In this document: positions 44,246 to 53,454 of the stretch, piece by piece
Layout: the number at the start of each line of letters is the position of its first letter
Position numbering within the stretch: position 1 is the first letter of the stretch
Notes under the pieces: model-generated
Told to the model about the DNA's origin: nothing
Database searches by the model: none
The model's input: the letters and a program-made list of their open reading frames with translations, nothing else
Assembly: GCF_020216065.1 (NCBI RefSeq)
Contig: NZ_JAIWNA010000003.1
Span: 572,882-636,881 of the forward strand
DNA length: 64,000 nucleotides
Source: Nocardia rosealba
Lineage (GTDB): Bacteria > Actinomycetota > Actinomycetes > Mycobacteriales > Mycobacteriaceae
Reading direction: 5' to 3'
Program-made: the position numbers and the translations under genes

Positions 44246-45598
44246 CTACGCGCGTTGCCGAGCTGGCGGCCGGTTGCGGGCGAGGATCTGCTGCTGGGAT
44301 TGCCGAGCCGAATCCATCAAGGTCGCGGGGTCGATATCCGTGAGGTGGCCGTCGCGTTTGACGACTCGTCCTGCCACGAGGACCGTGTCGACATTGCCCT
44401 CGTGCGCGGCGAGCACGACCGAGTAGACCGGGTTGGTCACCGGTCCGAGGTTCAGGTCGTCGGCGCGGAGTAGGACGATGTCGGCTTGCTTGCCTGGGGT
44501 GAGGGAACCGATCTTGTCGCTCATCCCGACCGCTCGTGCCCCTTGGACCGTGGCGAACTCGAGGACATCACGCACCCGTAACTCGGGCACAACGTCCACC
44601 GAGGAGTGTCCGCCACCCATCCAGGAGCGGTGGTAGGCGTAGAGCATGCGCATCTGGGTGAACATGTCACCGCTGCATTTGGTTTCGGTGTCGCCGCTGA
44701 GGCTGGGCCGGATGCCGCGGGCGAGGAGCTTGTCGAGTGGGATATCGCCCATACCTTGGGAATTGAGCTCGCAGTGCACGCCGAGCGATACGGTGGCTCC
44801 GGCGTCGGCGATCATGGCGAACTCGTCGTCGTGGCTGCGGCTGCAGTGCACGAAGGTCATGTCGTCGCCGAGCACGCCGAGGCCGGCGTACTGGGCGACG
44901 GCGCGGTGGGGAGCGTTGTGGGGGTAGGCGCCGACGTGCACCGTGGTCCGGATGCCGAGTTCGCGTGCGAGCCGCAGATCCGCGACCCAGGTTTCCTCGG
45001 CTGCCATCTCGGGGCCGCGAGCGGCCATCGCGAGCGTCAGCAACTGGTCGTCGCTGGCGAAGTATTCGGTGCGCAAGCGGCGAATATCACCAGGATGGCC
45101 GAGTTCGCTGCGGTTGGTCCAACGGTCATCGGTCAGCAGTGGCCAGCCGTGGGCGAACACCGCGCGGATACCGGCCTCGCGCAGACCTGTGATGGCGGCG
45201 TCGGAGTGCGCCGGGGTGTTCTGGATGTGGGACCAGTCCACCAGGGTGGTGGTTCCGGCGCTCAATGCGGCCGCGGCGCCGAGCTTGTTGCCGATATGGA
45301 CGTCATCGGGCTCGTAGGATGCGCCGATGCCGACCAGCATCTCGGCGAAGTACCGCGCCGGATCCATATCGGCGTAGCTGTGGCGCACCGCGCTCTGCCA
45401 GGTGTGGCGATGGGTGTCGATCATTCCGGGGATGGCGATCATGCCGGTGCCGTCGATCACCTCGGCGTGGGTGACGTCCAGGCGCTCGGCGATGGCCGAG
45501 ATCTGGGTGCCCTCGATGAGGATGTCGCCGAACAGGTCGCCGAGGTCGTCGTCCATGCTGACGATCTGCGCTCCGCGCAGGAGCAGCCGCGCGGTCAT
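44246..45598 (-). CDS. Amidohydrolase (AtzA/TrzN/guanine-deaminase-like)
   Basis: A 450-residue metal-dependent hydrolase. Metal and substrate residues are visible in PGMIDTHRHTW (His63, His65), RTTVHVGAYP, SLGVHCELNSQG and LSGDTETKCSGD, with the C-terminal composite-domain strand GSLTPGKQADIVLLRADD. The group deaminates or dechlorinates N-heterocycles such as triazines, guanine or cytosine derivatives. It starts at ATG 45598, which overlaps the stop of the upstream FAD monooxygenase (ATGA) and has GAAGG ahead of it. The tight coupling suggests consecutive reactions on one compound. Confidence 0.85.
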   Translation of the reverse strand: MTARLLLRGAQIVSMDDDLGDLFGDILIEGTQISAIAERLDVTHAEVIDGTGMIAIPGMIDTHRHTWQSAVRHSYADMDPARYFAEMLVGIGASYEPDDVHIGNKLGAAAALSAGTTTLVDWSHIQNTPAHSDAAITGLREAGIRAVFAHGWPLLTDDRWTNRSELGHPGDIRRLRTEYFASDDQLLTLAMAARGPEMAAEETWVADLRLARELGIRTTVHVGAYPHNAPHRAVAQYAGLGVLGDDMTFVHCSRSHDDEFAMIADAGATVSLGVHCELNSQGMGDIPLDKLLARGIRPSLSGDTETKCSGDMFTQMRMLYAYHRSWMGGGHSSVDVVPELRVRDVLEFATVQGARAVGMSDKIGSLTPGKQADIVLLRADDLNLGPVTNPVYSVVLAAHEGNVDTVLVAGRVVKRDGHLTDIDPATLMDSARQSQQQILARNRPPARQRA

Positions 45599-47100
45599 CG
45601 CTCGACCTTCAGCCATCGCTCGATCTGCGCCACGGCCCGTTCGGGGGTCGGCGTGGCGGTATCCGCCCACGCTACATAGCTGTCCGGGCGCACCAACAGA
45701 CTGCGCACATCGTGCAGTCCCGCCGGTGCGGGGGCCGGAACCCCGGATACGACGCGGACCGGTGCCCGGCCGAATTTCAGTTCGTCATAGTGGTTCTCAC
45801 CCGTGCAATCGATGAGCACGAATTCGTGGCCTCGAAGCAATTCGCCGGTCCTGACGAGGCCGTCGCGGGTCTGCAATACGAGGTCGGGTGCGCGCTCGCC
45901 GACGAACGGATGATCGGTGGCCTCGCGCGGATAGGGAAAACTCAGGCCGTTCAGATCGCGAACCAGCGTCTGACCCACATCGGGCAGGGGGAAGAGGCGC
46001 TGTTCGAAGAAGCGTCGGTAGGCAAGTCCCTCGGGGCTGAAATCGAACTGCATAGCGCACTGTGCGGCGACGCTTTCCAGCAGCGCTTCGGTCACCGGTC
46101 GTCGCTCGGCTTCGTAGGTGTCGAGCAGCGATTCCTCGGCGACACCGTTGATCACCGCGGCCAGCTTCCAGCCCAGATTGAACGCATCTTGCAGGCAGAA
46201 GTTCATGCCGACACCGCTCGCCGGGTAGTGTACCCGGGTGCTCTCACCGACCAGCACGATTCTGCGGTCCCGGAAGCGCGAGGCGGTACGGGTTTCGTCG
46301 GTGTAGCGCGAACCCCAACGCAGTTCGGTGAAGTCCAGGGATTCCCCGAAGATCTCGCGCACGCACTGGTGAACCTCGGCGACGGTGACCGGCTCGGATT
46401 TGTCGGCGTGCCGACGTTGCTCGTGCACGATGTTGAACCGGGTGATGTGACCGGTCTCGTCGAAGGGAAAGGCCGCGGCCCAGCCGTGCTGATTGTGCCC
46501 GTTCGCGCGAGGTGCGTCCCACGGGAAGTCGAGGACGACGTCGGCCACCATGCCGGTGAATGTGGCGTCGTGACCGTCGAATTCGATACCCGCCGCCCGC
46601 CGGACGATGCTGCGGGCACCGTCGGCCCCGACAACGTATCGGGCGGAGTAGGTCTGTTCGGTGCCGTCGGTCAGCCGTGCTCGAACAGCGACCCCCGCGT
46701 CGAACTGCTCGATGGTTTCGACCGCGGCCCCGCGCACGATGCGCGCTCCCTGGGCGGATACGTGTTCGGCGAGCAGTTCCTCAGTGATGTTCTGCGGCAG
46801 GATGAGCCGGTAGCCGAACCGTGATTCCAGATGGCCCCAGTCCAGCGGCTGGAGCCCGGCCCAGATATGGAACGGGACCAGCGGGTTGTCCCGGATCGCC
46901 CGTGCTCGGTCGATGAAGGTCTGTGCCAGATTCCTGGTGTCGAACAGTTCGAGCACGCGGGGCAAGATGGTGCCTGCCCTCGATCCCACGGGTTCGGTCC
47001 GGCGTTCCAGGACAACGACATCGACACCGGCCGCGGCCAGTTCGGCGGCCGTCATCAGTCCGGATGGGCCGCCACCGACGACCACTACGTCCACGTTCAT
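45595..47100 (-). CDS. FAD-dependent aromatic hydroxylase (paralogue A)
   Basis: A 501-residue class A flavoprotein monooxygenase of the PheA/TfdB/rifampicin-monooxygenase group. The FAD-binding motif is VVVGGGPSGLMTAAELA, the DG motif YVVGADGARSIVR, and the second FAD motif reads IVLVGESTRVHYPASGVGMN, with Glu where most members have the GD Asp. The last ~110 residues resemble the thioredoxin-like C-terminal domain (FVLIDCTG, VRSLLVRPDSYVAWA). It uses NAD(P)H and O2 to hydroxylate an aromatic ring. About half its motif residues match paralogue B at 48105-49691. Confidence 0.88.
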   Translation of the reverse strand: MNVDVVVVGGGPSGLMTAAELAAAGVDVVVLERRTEPVGSRAGTILPRVLELFDTRNLAQTFIDRARAIRDNPLVPFHIWAGLQPLDWGHLESRFGYRLILPQNITEELLAEHVSAQGARIVRGAAVETIEQFDAGVAVRARLTDGTEQTYSARYVVGADGARSIVRRAAGIEFDGHDATFTGMVADVVLDFPWDAPRANGHNQHGWAAAFPFDETGHITRFNIVHEQRRHADKSEPVTVAEVHQCVREIFGESLDFTELRWGSRYTDETRTASRFRDRRIVLVGESTRVHYPASGVGMNFCLQDAFNLGWKLAAVINGVAEESLLDTYEAERRPVTEALLESVAAQCAMQFDFSPEGLAYRRFFEQRLFPLPDVGQTLVRDLNGLSFPYPREATDHPFVGERAPDLVLQTRDGLVRTGELLRGHEFVLIDCTGENHYDELKFGRAPVRVVSGVPAPAPAGLHDVRSLLVRPDSYVAWADTATPTPERAVAQIERWLKVER

Positions 47101-47136
47101 GGTTCTTCCTTAGATTGGCGATTGATGGGGATCGGC

Positions 47137-47688
47137 TCAGCTGGCGTCGGAGGGCGCTCCGATATCGAACAACCCCATGAGCTGAGCCAGGATGCGGTAG
47201 TAGCCGACCAATGCCGTCACCTCGGCGATCGATGTCCGGTCGAGCGGCTGCGCCGTGATGCGGTCGATCCCGGTGAGCGTCGGCTGATCCACCGCCCATG
47301 CGGTGAACATCGCGACGGCGGCCTCTCGGGCGTCAGCCGTGACGAATGTTCCGGCATGTAGTCGGGCGAGTTCCGTCTCGTCCAATCCGGCCGCGCGACC
47401 GGCAGCTTCGTGCGCGTACCGTTCGAATGAACTTGCGGTACAGCGTGCGACGGTGAGGATCGCGATTTCGCGCTCTCGACCGGTGAGTGTGGTCCGGTAG
47501 CGCAGGGCGGCACCGAGCGCCTGCAGCGGTCCGCCGATCTCGGGGAATTCGACCATGAGGCCGAAAGGGCCCTGGAGGTGACCGGCGTTATCGACGAGTG
47601 GAAAGTGTTGCGGCCCAGAGCCTCTCGGTCCGTTCACGATCGCGTCGTACACCTCTCGCTGCTGTCGGCTCAGTTCGTCGGTGTCCAC
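47137..47688 (-). CDS. Carboxymuconolactone decarboxylase-like protein
   Basis: A 183-residue all-helical protein of the CMD/AhpD superfamily: FGLMVEFPEIGGPLQALGAALRYR, then REREIAILTVARCTASSFERYAHEAAGRAAGL. The CXXC pair of AhpD is absent, only one Cys being present, so peroxidase activity is unlikely. Its frame starts at GTG 47688, five bases after the stop of the SnoaL-like gene. In a catabolic cluster it could be a decarboxylase or lactone-handling enzyme; the substrate is unknown. Confidence 0.75.
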   Translation of the reverse strand: MDTDELSRQQREVYDAIVNGPRGSGPQHFPLVDNAGHLQGPFGLMVEFPEIGGPLQALGAALRYRTTLTGREREIAILTVARCTASSFERYAHEAAGRAAGLDETELARLHAGTFVTADAREAAVAMFTAWAVDQPTLTGIDRITAQPLDRTSIAEVTALVGYYRILAQLMGLFDIGAPSDAS

Positions 47689-47692
47689 GGGT

Positions 47693-48139
47693 TCAGCCCT
47701 GTGCAACGTAGGTGCGATGGAACCAGCCACTGGGTGCCGATCCCTCGACGACAATGGCGCGTTCCCGAATGAGCCAGCTGGTGTCGGCCTGCTTGCGGAA
47801 GGTATCCCGCCACACGCCCCAGTGGTCGGGGGCCGCTTCATCGGTGATGGCGAAGAAGAAGGTGTCCACCTGTGCTTCGGTGGGGCCGGTGAAGCAGATG
47901 TCGACAGTGGTGATGTGGTGGCGAATGTAGGCGGCCTCGCCGTCGCGGACGACTTTGCCGAGTTCCGACGGTGGGATCGGAGTTCCGTCGGGCAGGACCA
48001 GCACAGCATCAGCGGTGAACAGTGCCAGCATGTCGGCGAAGTCCATCTTGTCGCGCGCGGTATGCGCGTAGCGGTGGACCACTGCGTGGATGAGCGCCCG
48101 GTCATCAGTGCGTGCGCGGGTGAAGCTGCGTTCGGTCAT
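47693..48139 (-). CDS. SnoaL/NTF2-like protein
   Basis: A 148-residue cone-shaped NTF2 fold protein: LIHAVVHRYAHTARDKMDFADMLALFTADAVLVLPDG, then HHITTVDICFTGPTEAQVDTFFFAI. Members are small isomerases, hydrolases or hydroxylase partners, including beta subunit-like proteins of ring-hydroxylating systems. It overlaps the end of FAD hydroxylase B by 35 bp and precedes the CMD-like gene, so the three are translationally linked. Confidence 0.8.
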   Translation of the reverse strand: MTERSFTRARTDDRALIHAVVHRYAHTARDKMDFADMLALFTADAVLVLPDGTPIPPSELGKVVRDGEAAYIRHHITTVDICFTGPTEAQVDTFFFAITDEAAPDHWGVWRDTFRKQADTSWLIRERAIVVEGSAPSGWFHRTYVAQG

Positions 48140-49691
48140 CGGGGTTGTCCGTTCCAGAGTTCGGTGTGGAGGTGCTGAGCGAGTGTGTGTTTCGAACGTT
48201 CAGCCACTGGTCGAGCTGGCTCAGTACGTCGGCCGGGTCGGGCGGTAGTTCGGTCGCCCAGGCGAGGTAGCTGTCAGGGCGGATCAGCAGGCACGTGGCC
48301 TGGTCCAGTGCTTTCGGTGGCTTCGAGGGGTGGGCTTGCACCAGGCGGACCGCAAGGGAGTCGAGGTCGTGCAGTACTCCGGTGCCACTGAGGTCGAGCA
48401 ATACGAATCGTCCGTCGCGCAGCAGTTCGTACAGGCGGACGGTAGATCCATCGCTGCGAAGCAGTTCGAAGTCGGGCACGGGGTGCCCGGCCATGGGGTG
48501 GCTGCGCTGCTCCGAGGGATAGGGAGATTCGAGGCCGTTCAGCTCGAGCTGCAGCTGGGAGTTGACTGCCGGTATCGGGAGGAACTTCTCTTGCAGGGCG
48601 CCCGAGAGCGTGAGACCCTCGGGGCTGAAATCGAACTGGATCGCGACCTGCGCATCGACGCTGCGCAGTAGATCGAGGCTGATCGGGCGGCGCTCTGTCT
48701 CGTAGGTGTCCAGCAGCGCTTCATCGGCGTGGCCTTGCAGTACGGCGCCGAGTTTCCAACCCAGATTGAACGCATCCTGTAGGCAATAGTTCATGCCCAT
48801 TCCGCTGGCGGGGTAGTGAATTCGGGCGGATTCGCCGACCAGGAATACTCGGTCGCTGCGGAATCGGGCCGCGATCCGCTGCGCGTCGGTGTAGCGGGAG
48901 GACGCCCGCAATCCGGGGATGCTCACGGTTTCGCCGAGGATCTGGCTTACGCATTTGGTCAGTCCCGCGAGGGTGACGGGGGCGGACTTGGGTTCTGCGC
49001 GGTCGTCACGGTGGACCATCACGAACCGCGTGAGTTCGGGACCGAAGGGAAACGTGGTGAGCCAGCCGTATTCGTTGTGTCCGACACGAAGCCCGCCCCG
49101 CCAGGGGAAGGCCATTTCGGCATCGGCGATGACGCCGGTGAACGTGGCATCGCGGCCCTCGAAGGCGATGTTCGCAAGTTTCCGGACCACGCTGTGCCCA
49201 CCGTCTGCGCCGACAACGTAGCGCGCACTGGACTGAGACGGGTTCCCCCCGGAGTCGCGTGAGGTGACTACGACCCTGTCTGCGTCATACTGCAGGTCGA
49301 CGACTTCCTGGTGGAACCGGATGTCGACCCCCTTGTCGATCGCCCAGTCGCGCAGGATCAGTTCGGTCTCGTGTTGTGGGAGGAATAGCGTGAACTGGAA
49401 CCGTGAGTCGCGGGTCGTCCAGTCGATGGGGTGCATGCCGCCCCAGATGTGCCAGCTTTGAAAGGGGTGCGGATTGATCTCGCAGGTCCGGCTGATGAAT
49501 CGGTCTGCGATGCCGCGGGCGTCGAACAGTTCCAGTGGTCGCGGCAACAGTGTGCCCGCCCGCGACACCGGGTCGCTGCTGCGCTTTTCGAGGACGAGAA
49601 CCTGCGCGCCGGTGGCCGCGATCTCCGCGGCGACGGTCAGCCCGGAGGGCCCGCCGCCGACCACGATCACGTCGACGTCATTGTCGGTCAT
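48105..49691 (-). CDS. FAD-dependent aromatic hydroxylase (paralogue B)
   Basis: A 528-residue flavoprotein monooxygenase resembling paralogue A along its whole length. Motifs: VIVVGGGPSGLTVAAEIA, RYVVGADGGHSVVRKL, and VFLVGESARIHYPASGMGMN, again with Glu in place of the GD Asp. The C-terminal domain shows FVLLDLSGTG and CLLIRPDSYLAWA. It extends about 25 residues beyond paralogue A with a polar tail (STSTPNSGTDNPDD) that overlaps the SnoaL-like gene. Probably arose by duplication and acts on a related ring or at a different position. Confidence 0.88.
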   Translation of the reverse strand: MTDNDVDVIVVGGGPSGLTVAAEIAATGAQVLVLEKRSSDPVSRAGTLLPRPLELFDARGIADRFISRTCEINPHPFQSWHIWGGMHPIDWTTRDSRFQFTLFLPQHETELILRDWAIDKGVDIRFHQEVVDLQYDADRVVVTSRDSGGNPSQSSARYVVGADGGHSVVRKLANIAFEGRDATFTGVIADAEMAFPWRGGLRVGHNEYGWLTTFPFGPELTRFVMVHRDDRAEPKSAPVTLAGLTKCVSQILGETVSIPGLRASSRYTDAQRIAARFRSDRVFLVGESARIHYPASGMGMNYCLQDAFNLGWKLGAVLQGHADEALLDTYETERRPISLDLLRSVDAQVAIQFDFSPEGLTLSGALQEKFLPIPAVNSQLQLELNGLESPYPSEQRSHPMAGHPVPDFELLRSDGSTVRLYELLRDGRFVLLDLSGTGVLHDLDSLAVRLVQAHPSKPPKALDQATCLLIRPDSYLAWATELPPDPADVLSQLDQWLNVRNTHSLSTSTPNSGTDNPDDRTQLHPRTH

Positions 49692-49800
49692 GGTGTCTCC
49701 CTAGAGACGAGTCGTGCACCCGGACAGCAGTGCTCGACGTCGTTGGATATGTTTCGTTGGATGGGCCTCGGGTCGACGAGGCTGACCCGGCGTGCTGAGT

Positions 49801-50886
49801 TCAGGCGTCGTAGAGTCGATCCGCGAACCAGTCGGCGACGATGACATGCTTTTCGTGCGAGTGGTTGTAGAGGCAGTGATCGCCGTCGGCCCACTCGTCG
49901 AACCGTTTGTCGACACTCGCGGCGCCGTCGTATAGCGCGCGTGCGCTCTCGATCAGGAACACTTGGTCCGGGGTGCTGTGCAGCACAAGCAATGGGCAGG
50001 TGAGGTTTTCGAGCAGAGCCGGTGTCAGCCGGAACTCCTCCATTGCCTCGCGGGCCTTCACGGGATCGTCGATCCCGGTGACCGCGGTGATCTTGGTGAT
50101 GAAGCGGCGGTAGCGATCCAGGATTTCGGCAGGTCGTACGGTGCCACCGTTGACACAGCACGAGGCGACGCGGTCGTCGGTGGCCGCTGTCAGCGCGGCC
50201 AGGTAACCGCCCATGCTGTTGCCCCAGACACCTACTGTCCCGGCGAGTCGCCGGTCGTCGAGCAGATGGTCTATCACCGTCGAATAGGCTTGTGCGACAT
50301 CAGAATCCATGTACAAACCCTGGAACAGACGAGTTTCGCCCTGACCCGGGCCGTCCACGAGGAACACTGCGACGTTGCGATCGAGCAGGTATTGCGCGCC
50401 GACGTGGTACTCCTCGCGCCAGCCGTCGAATCCACCGGCAACGATGACGACCGGCGGGGCGGGGACATCCGGTGGTCGCAGCAGCCAGCCACACACCGCG
50501 CCGTCGCGGTACGGGATCTCGACATGGTCGACCGCCGGCTCGCTGAGCGCGCCCGCGTGTGCGAAGTGCTCGATCAACAATCGATACATGGCCAACTTGG
50601 CCGGGTCATTGTCGGGCAGTGGAACCTGGCCAACCCGATAACAAGCAGAGGAAAACAGGTGCCACTGCCGAGCACTCTTGGTATATCCCCGAGACAGAGC
50701 CACCGAGGCGCGCTGACCGTTGATCGCGCCGAGTTCAGCCGCGGCTTCCGCCCACGACTGCCCGGCGTCCACGCGGGCGTACAGATCGACGACATCCGCG
50801 TAGTCCATGCCATTGCCGGTGAGTCGCTGCACTGGCATAGCGCGTTTGTGCGCCTCGGCCTCGGCGCGCCACTCAGGCTCGGTCAT
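49801..50886 (-). CDS. Alpha/beta hydrolase related to 2,6-dihydroxypseudooxynicotine hydrolase
   Basis: A 361-residue hydrolase with an N-terminal helical cap (residues 1-125) and an alpha/beta core. IPYRDGAVCGWLLRP and VIVAGGFDGWREEYHVGAQYLLDRNVAVFLVDGPGQGET open the core, the nucleophile is Ser in GVWGNSMGGYLAA, the acid lies in LHSTPDQVF and the His in WADGDHCLYN. This layout matches the C-C bond hydrolase of nicotine catabolism and the FrsA-like group, which split an acyl side chain from a dihydroxypyridine or similar ring. ATGA overlap with the upstream hydroxylase suggests it acts right after hydroxylation. Confidence 0.78.
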   Translation of the reverse strand: MTEPEWRAEAEAHKRAMPVQRLTGNGMDYADVVDLYARVDAGQSWAEAAAELGAINGQRASVALSRGYTKSARQWHLFSSACYRVGQVPLPDNDPAKLAMYRLLIEHFAHAGALSEPAVDHVEIPYRDGAVCGWLLRPPDVPAPPVVIVAGGFDGWREEYHVGAQYLLDRNVAVFLVDGPGQGETRLFQGLYMDSDVAQAYSTVIDHLLDDRRLAGTVGVWGNSMGGYLAALTAATDDRVASCCVNGGTVRPAEILDRYRRFITKITAVTGIDDPVKAREAMEEFRLTPALLENLTCPLLVLHSTPDQVFLIESARALYDGAASVDKRFDEWADGDHCLYNHSHEKHVIVADWFADRLYDA

Positions 50887-52478
50887 CGAGCGACCTGCGC
50901 CGGAACGACTGCGCCGAGGCTCGTCTCGAGTTGATCGACGAGCGAGGCGATCGCCGCGAGTTCATCGGTGGCCGCGAAGATGTAGAAGTCGGGCCGGTAC
51001 AGGATGGCGACGACTCGGTGTTCGGCAAAGTAGTCGGCGTAGTAGCCGTCGATATCGACGACCTCTCCACCGGATCCGGGCGCCGACAGCGTCACTACCG
51101 TGCCGCCGAGATGTTCCAGCACTGCTGTGCGGTGGGCGTCGATGTCGACGTCACTGCCGGGCGCCAGCAGCAGCACCCAACCCGAACCGAGCACGTCGTC
51201 GAATCGCCCGATGGTTTCGCCGATGGCGATGCGGCCTTGCGGGGCAAGGGTTCCCGCGATATCCGTTCCGGCGTCGGTGCCGAGAAGCCCCGCCTCGATG
51301 TGCGGGAAGGGCGGCGGCGGCGGTACATCGCCACGGCGGAAGGCTTCGTCACGCGCCGCAGCTGTGTCGGGATCGAAGGTGCAGGAGACTCTTCCTGCCT
51401 CGATGGACATCCCGATCAACGTGGCCACGTGTGGTGCGCGCTCGGCGCGGTAGGAGTCCAGCACATTGGTGCCGCCGATGCCACGCAAGGCGAGATCCAG
51501 GCGCCACGCGAGTGCCTTGGCGTCGCGTACTCCGGAGCACATGCCCTGCCCCATGAACGGGGGCATGACGTGCGCCGCGTCGCCGACGAGGAAGATCCGG
51601 CCCTCGTGCCAGCGATCGGCGAGCTTGGACTGGAAGGTATAGATCGCCTGTCGAACGAGATTCGCGTTCTTCTCGGTGACGCCATAGGGCGCCATCAATT
51701 CCCATGCCACTTCGGGGCTTTCCATCTGTGCGGCAGTCTCTCCCGGCAGCAGGGCGAATTCGAAGCGTCGGTGGTTCTTGCCCAGCTGGAACAGGCAATG
51801 TGGGCGTGCGGGATCGCAGATCTGGCCGTTGTCGAAGCCGAAATCGAGCGGTTCGAGCAGCTCCAGATCGCATACCAGCCAGGTTTCGCGGAAACCGAAA
51901 TCTTGTTGCCCCGCACCGATCTGGCCTCGGACGAAGCTGTTGGCGCCGTCCGCCCCGATCAGGTATCGCCCTCGAACGATCCGGACATCGTCACCCAGGA
52001 CCTTCTCGCCCTCGGCGCCGAGGCGCACCGAACGGAACTCCACCTCGACGTGGTCGGCGTGGCGCACCAGCGCGACGGCTTCCCATCCCTGATGGATGCT
52101 GACCGCGGGTAGTGCTCGTACGGCGTCATCGAGAGCGTCCTCGATCAGAGGCTGGTACATGATGTAGTCCGATGGCCACCCGGAGATGCCGTCACGGTCC
52201 CAGTCGAAGGTGATCAGTGTTTCGCCCGCGGCGTTGCGGAATACGTACTTAGTCGCGCGGAACATGTCCTCTTCCAAGCGTTCGGCGATGCCGAGCGATT
52301 GGAAGATCCGCATGATTTCGTGGTCGATGTGCCCTGCCCTGGCCCGCCCGTACAGCGTGGGCCAGCGCTCGAACACTGCCACCGAGTACCCGGCCTTGCC
52401 GAGCAACCCGGCCATGGTCTGGCCGACCGGGCCGTAACCGACCTGTACGAAGTCGTGAATTTCTTGCTGGGACATCAT
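50883..52478 (-). CDS. MhpA-like FAD-dependent ring hydroxylase
   Basis: A 531-residue monooxygenase. Motifs are VQVGYGPVGQTMAGLLGKAGY, YLIGADGANSFVRGQIG, and the canonical second FAD motif FLVGDAAHVMPPFMGQGMCSGVRDAKALAW. RAGHIDHEIMRIFQSLG and the overall length point to the 3-(3-hydroxyphenyl)propionate/resorcinol hydroxylase branch, which makes a catechol-type diol ready for extradiol cleavage. The dioxygenase gene is 25 bp upstream. Two ATG codons begin the gene (52478 and 52475). Confidence 0.87.
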   Translation of the reverse strand: MMSQQEIHDFVQVGYGPVGQTMAGLLGKAGYSVAVFERWPTLYGRARAGHIDHEIMRIFQSLGIAERLEEDMFRATKYVFRNAAGETLITFDWDRDGISGWPSDYIMYQPLIEDALDDAVRALPAVSIHQGWEAVALVRHADHVEVEFRSVRLGAEGEKVLGDDVRIVRGRYLIGADGANSFVRGQIGAGQQDFGFRETWLVCDLELLEPLDFGFDNGQICDPARPHCLFQLGKNHRRFEFALLPGETAAQMESPEVAWELMAPYGVTEKNANLVRQAIYTFQSKLADRWHEGRIFLVGDAAHVMPPFMGQGMCSGVRDAKALAWRLDLALRGIGGTNVLDSYRAERAPHVATLIGMSIEAGRVSCTFDPDTAAARDEAFRRGDVPPPPPFPHIEAGLLGTDAGTDIAGTLAPQGRIAIGETIGRFDDVLGSGWVLLLAPGSDVDIDAHRTAVLEHLGGTVVTLSAPGSGGEVVDIDGYYADYFAEHRVVAILYRPDFYIFAATDELAAIASLVDQLETSLGAVVPAQVAR

Positions 52479-52503
52479 CGTCTCCTGGATGGATGAATCG
52501 GGA

Positions 52504-53427
52504 TCAGCCGACGTGGTGTGCGCCGGTCATCAGCGCGGCCAGGTCTTCGGGATGCAGAAACGACGGCGGCGGTGGCGGTCCCCAGTTGAACAAGCCTTTA
52601 GCGCCTTCGAATGCTTGCGGCGTCCACAGTTGGTCATCGACGATGCAGTCCATGTCGGAGTAGTACTCGGAGAAGTTGCCCGCCGGATCTTTCAAGTACC
52701 AGAAGAAGTTCGATCCCGCGTGGTGGCGACCGAGCCCCCATACGTGCCGTTCGGGGTTGCCTTCCAACATGGCGGTCGCGCCGCGCCCGACGTCGTCGAT
52801 GTCGTCGACTTGCCAGGAGGTGTGGTGGAGGAAGTTGACCGGTGCCTTCAATACGAGCACGTTGTGGTGATCAGTCGAGCACCGCAGAAACGCCCCGTGG
52901 CCCTTGATCTCGTCGGAGAGCTTGAACCCCAGTCCGTCGGTGAAGAATCGGCGGGTGGCATCGAAGTCGATCGTGCCGATCACGACATGGCCGAGTTTGC
53001 GCGGACGTACCGGATCTTCCCGCAAGACACCAGGGGCGCGGAGGTTGCTACGTTCGATCCGGCCGGGTCCGTTGTAGGCGGTGGCGGGTTGCACCGACTG
53101 CGCCAGCCGGTCGTCGACTCGAATAACGGCTCGGAAGCCGGCGACCGGTTCCAGCGCGGTGACGGACCCACTCGTCAGGTCCACCGGCAGTCCGAGCCCC
53201 CGCAACCGGATGGCTGCCGAGGCGATATCGTCGGAATCGTCGGCACCGATCACGATCTCGACCAGGCGGCGACTAGGTGCGGTGACCAGCCGCAACTGGT
53301 CGCCGGCGTCTCGGGTCGCCAGCCAGCCGTCGTCGGCGGGGGCGAGGCCGAATTCGGTGTAGTAATCCCGAGTGGTCGTCGGGTCCGGAACCCCGATGGT
53401 GACCGAGGACAGTCGATGCAGCGCCAT
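52504..53427 (-). CDS. VOC-family extradiol ring-cleavage dioxygenase
   Basis: A 307-residue type I extradiol-like dioxygenase with two VOC modules. In the second, active module the iron ligands are His in KLGHVVIGTIDF, His in FLHHTSWQVDDID and Glu in AGNFSEYYSDMD. The first module (MALHRLSSVTIGVPDPTTTRDYYTE) lacks the ligands. Related enzymes are 2,3-dihydroxybiphenyl and catechol 2,3-dioxygenases. It would open the ring of the diol made by the neighbouring hydroxylase. Confidence 0.87.
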   Translation of the reverse strand: MALHRLSSVTIGVPDPTTTRDYYTEFGLAPADDGWLATRDAGDQLRLVTAPSRRLVEIVIGADDSDDIASAAIRLRGLGLPVDLTSGSVTALEPVAGFRAVIRVDDRLAQSVQPATAYNGPGRIERSNLRAPGVLREDPVRPRKLGHVVIGTIDFDATRRFFTDGLGFKLSDEIKGHGAFLRCSTDHHNVLVLKAPVNFLHHTSWQVDDIDDVGRGATAMLEGNPERHVWGLGRHHAGSNFFWYLKDPAGNFSEYYSDMDCIVDDQLWTPQAFEGAKGLFNWGPPPPPSFLHPEDLAALMTGAHHVG

Positions 53428-53454
53428 TGCACGCTCCTTCGAAACGTTGTGCGG

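Noticed and set aside
47689..48105. N-terminal extension of the CMD-like frame through the SnoaL-like gene
   Set aside because: The SnoaL-like frame is clearly the coding one there, so the CMD-like protein is started at GTG 47688.
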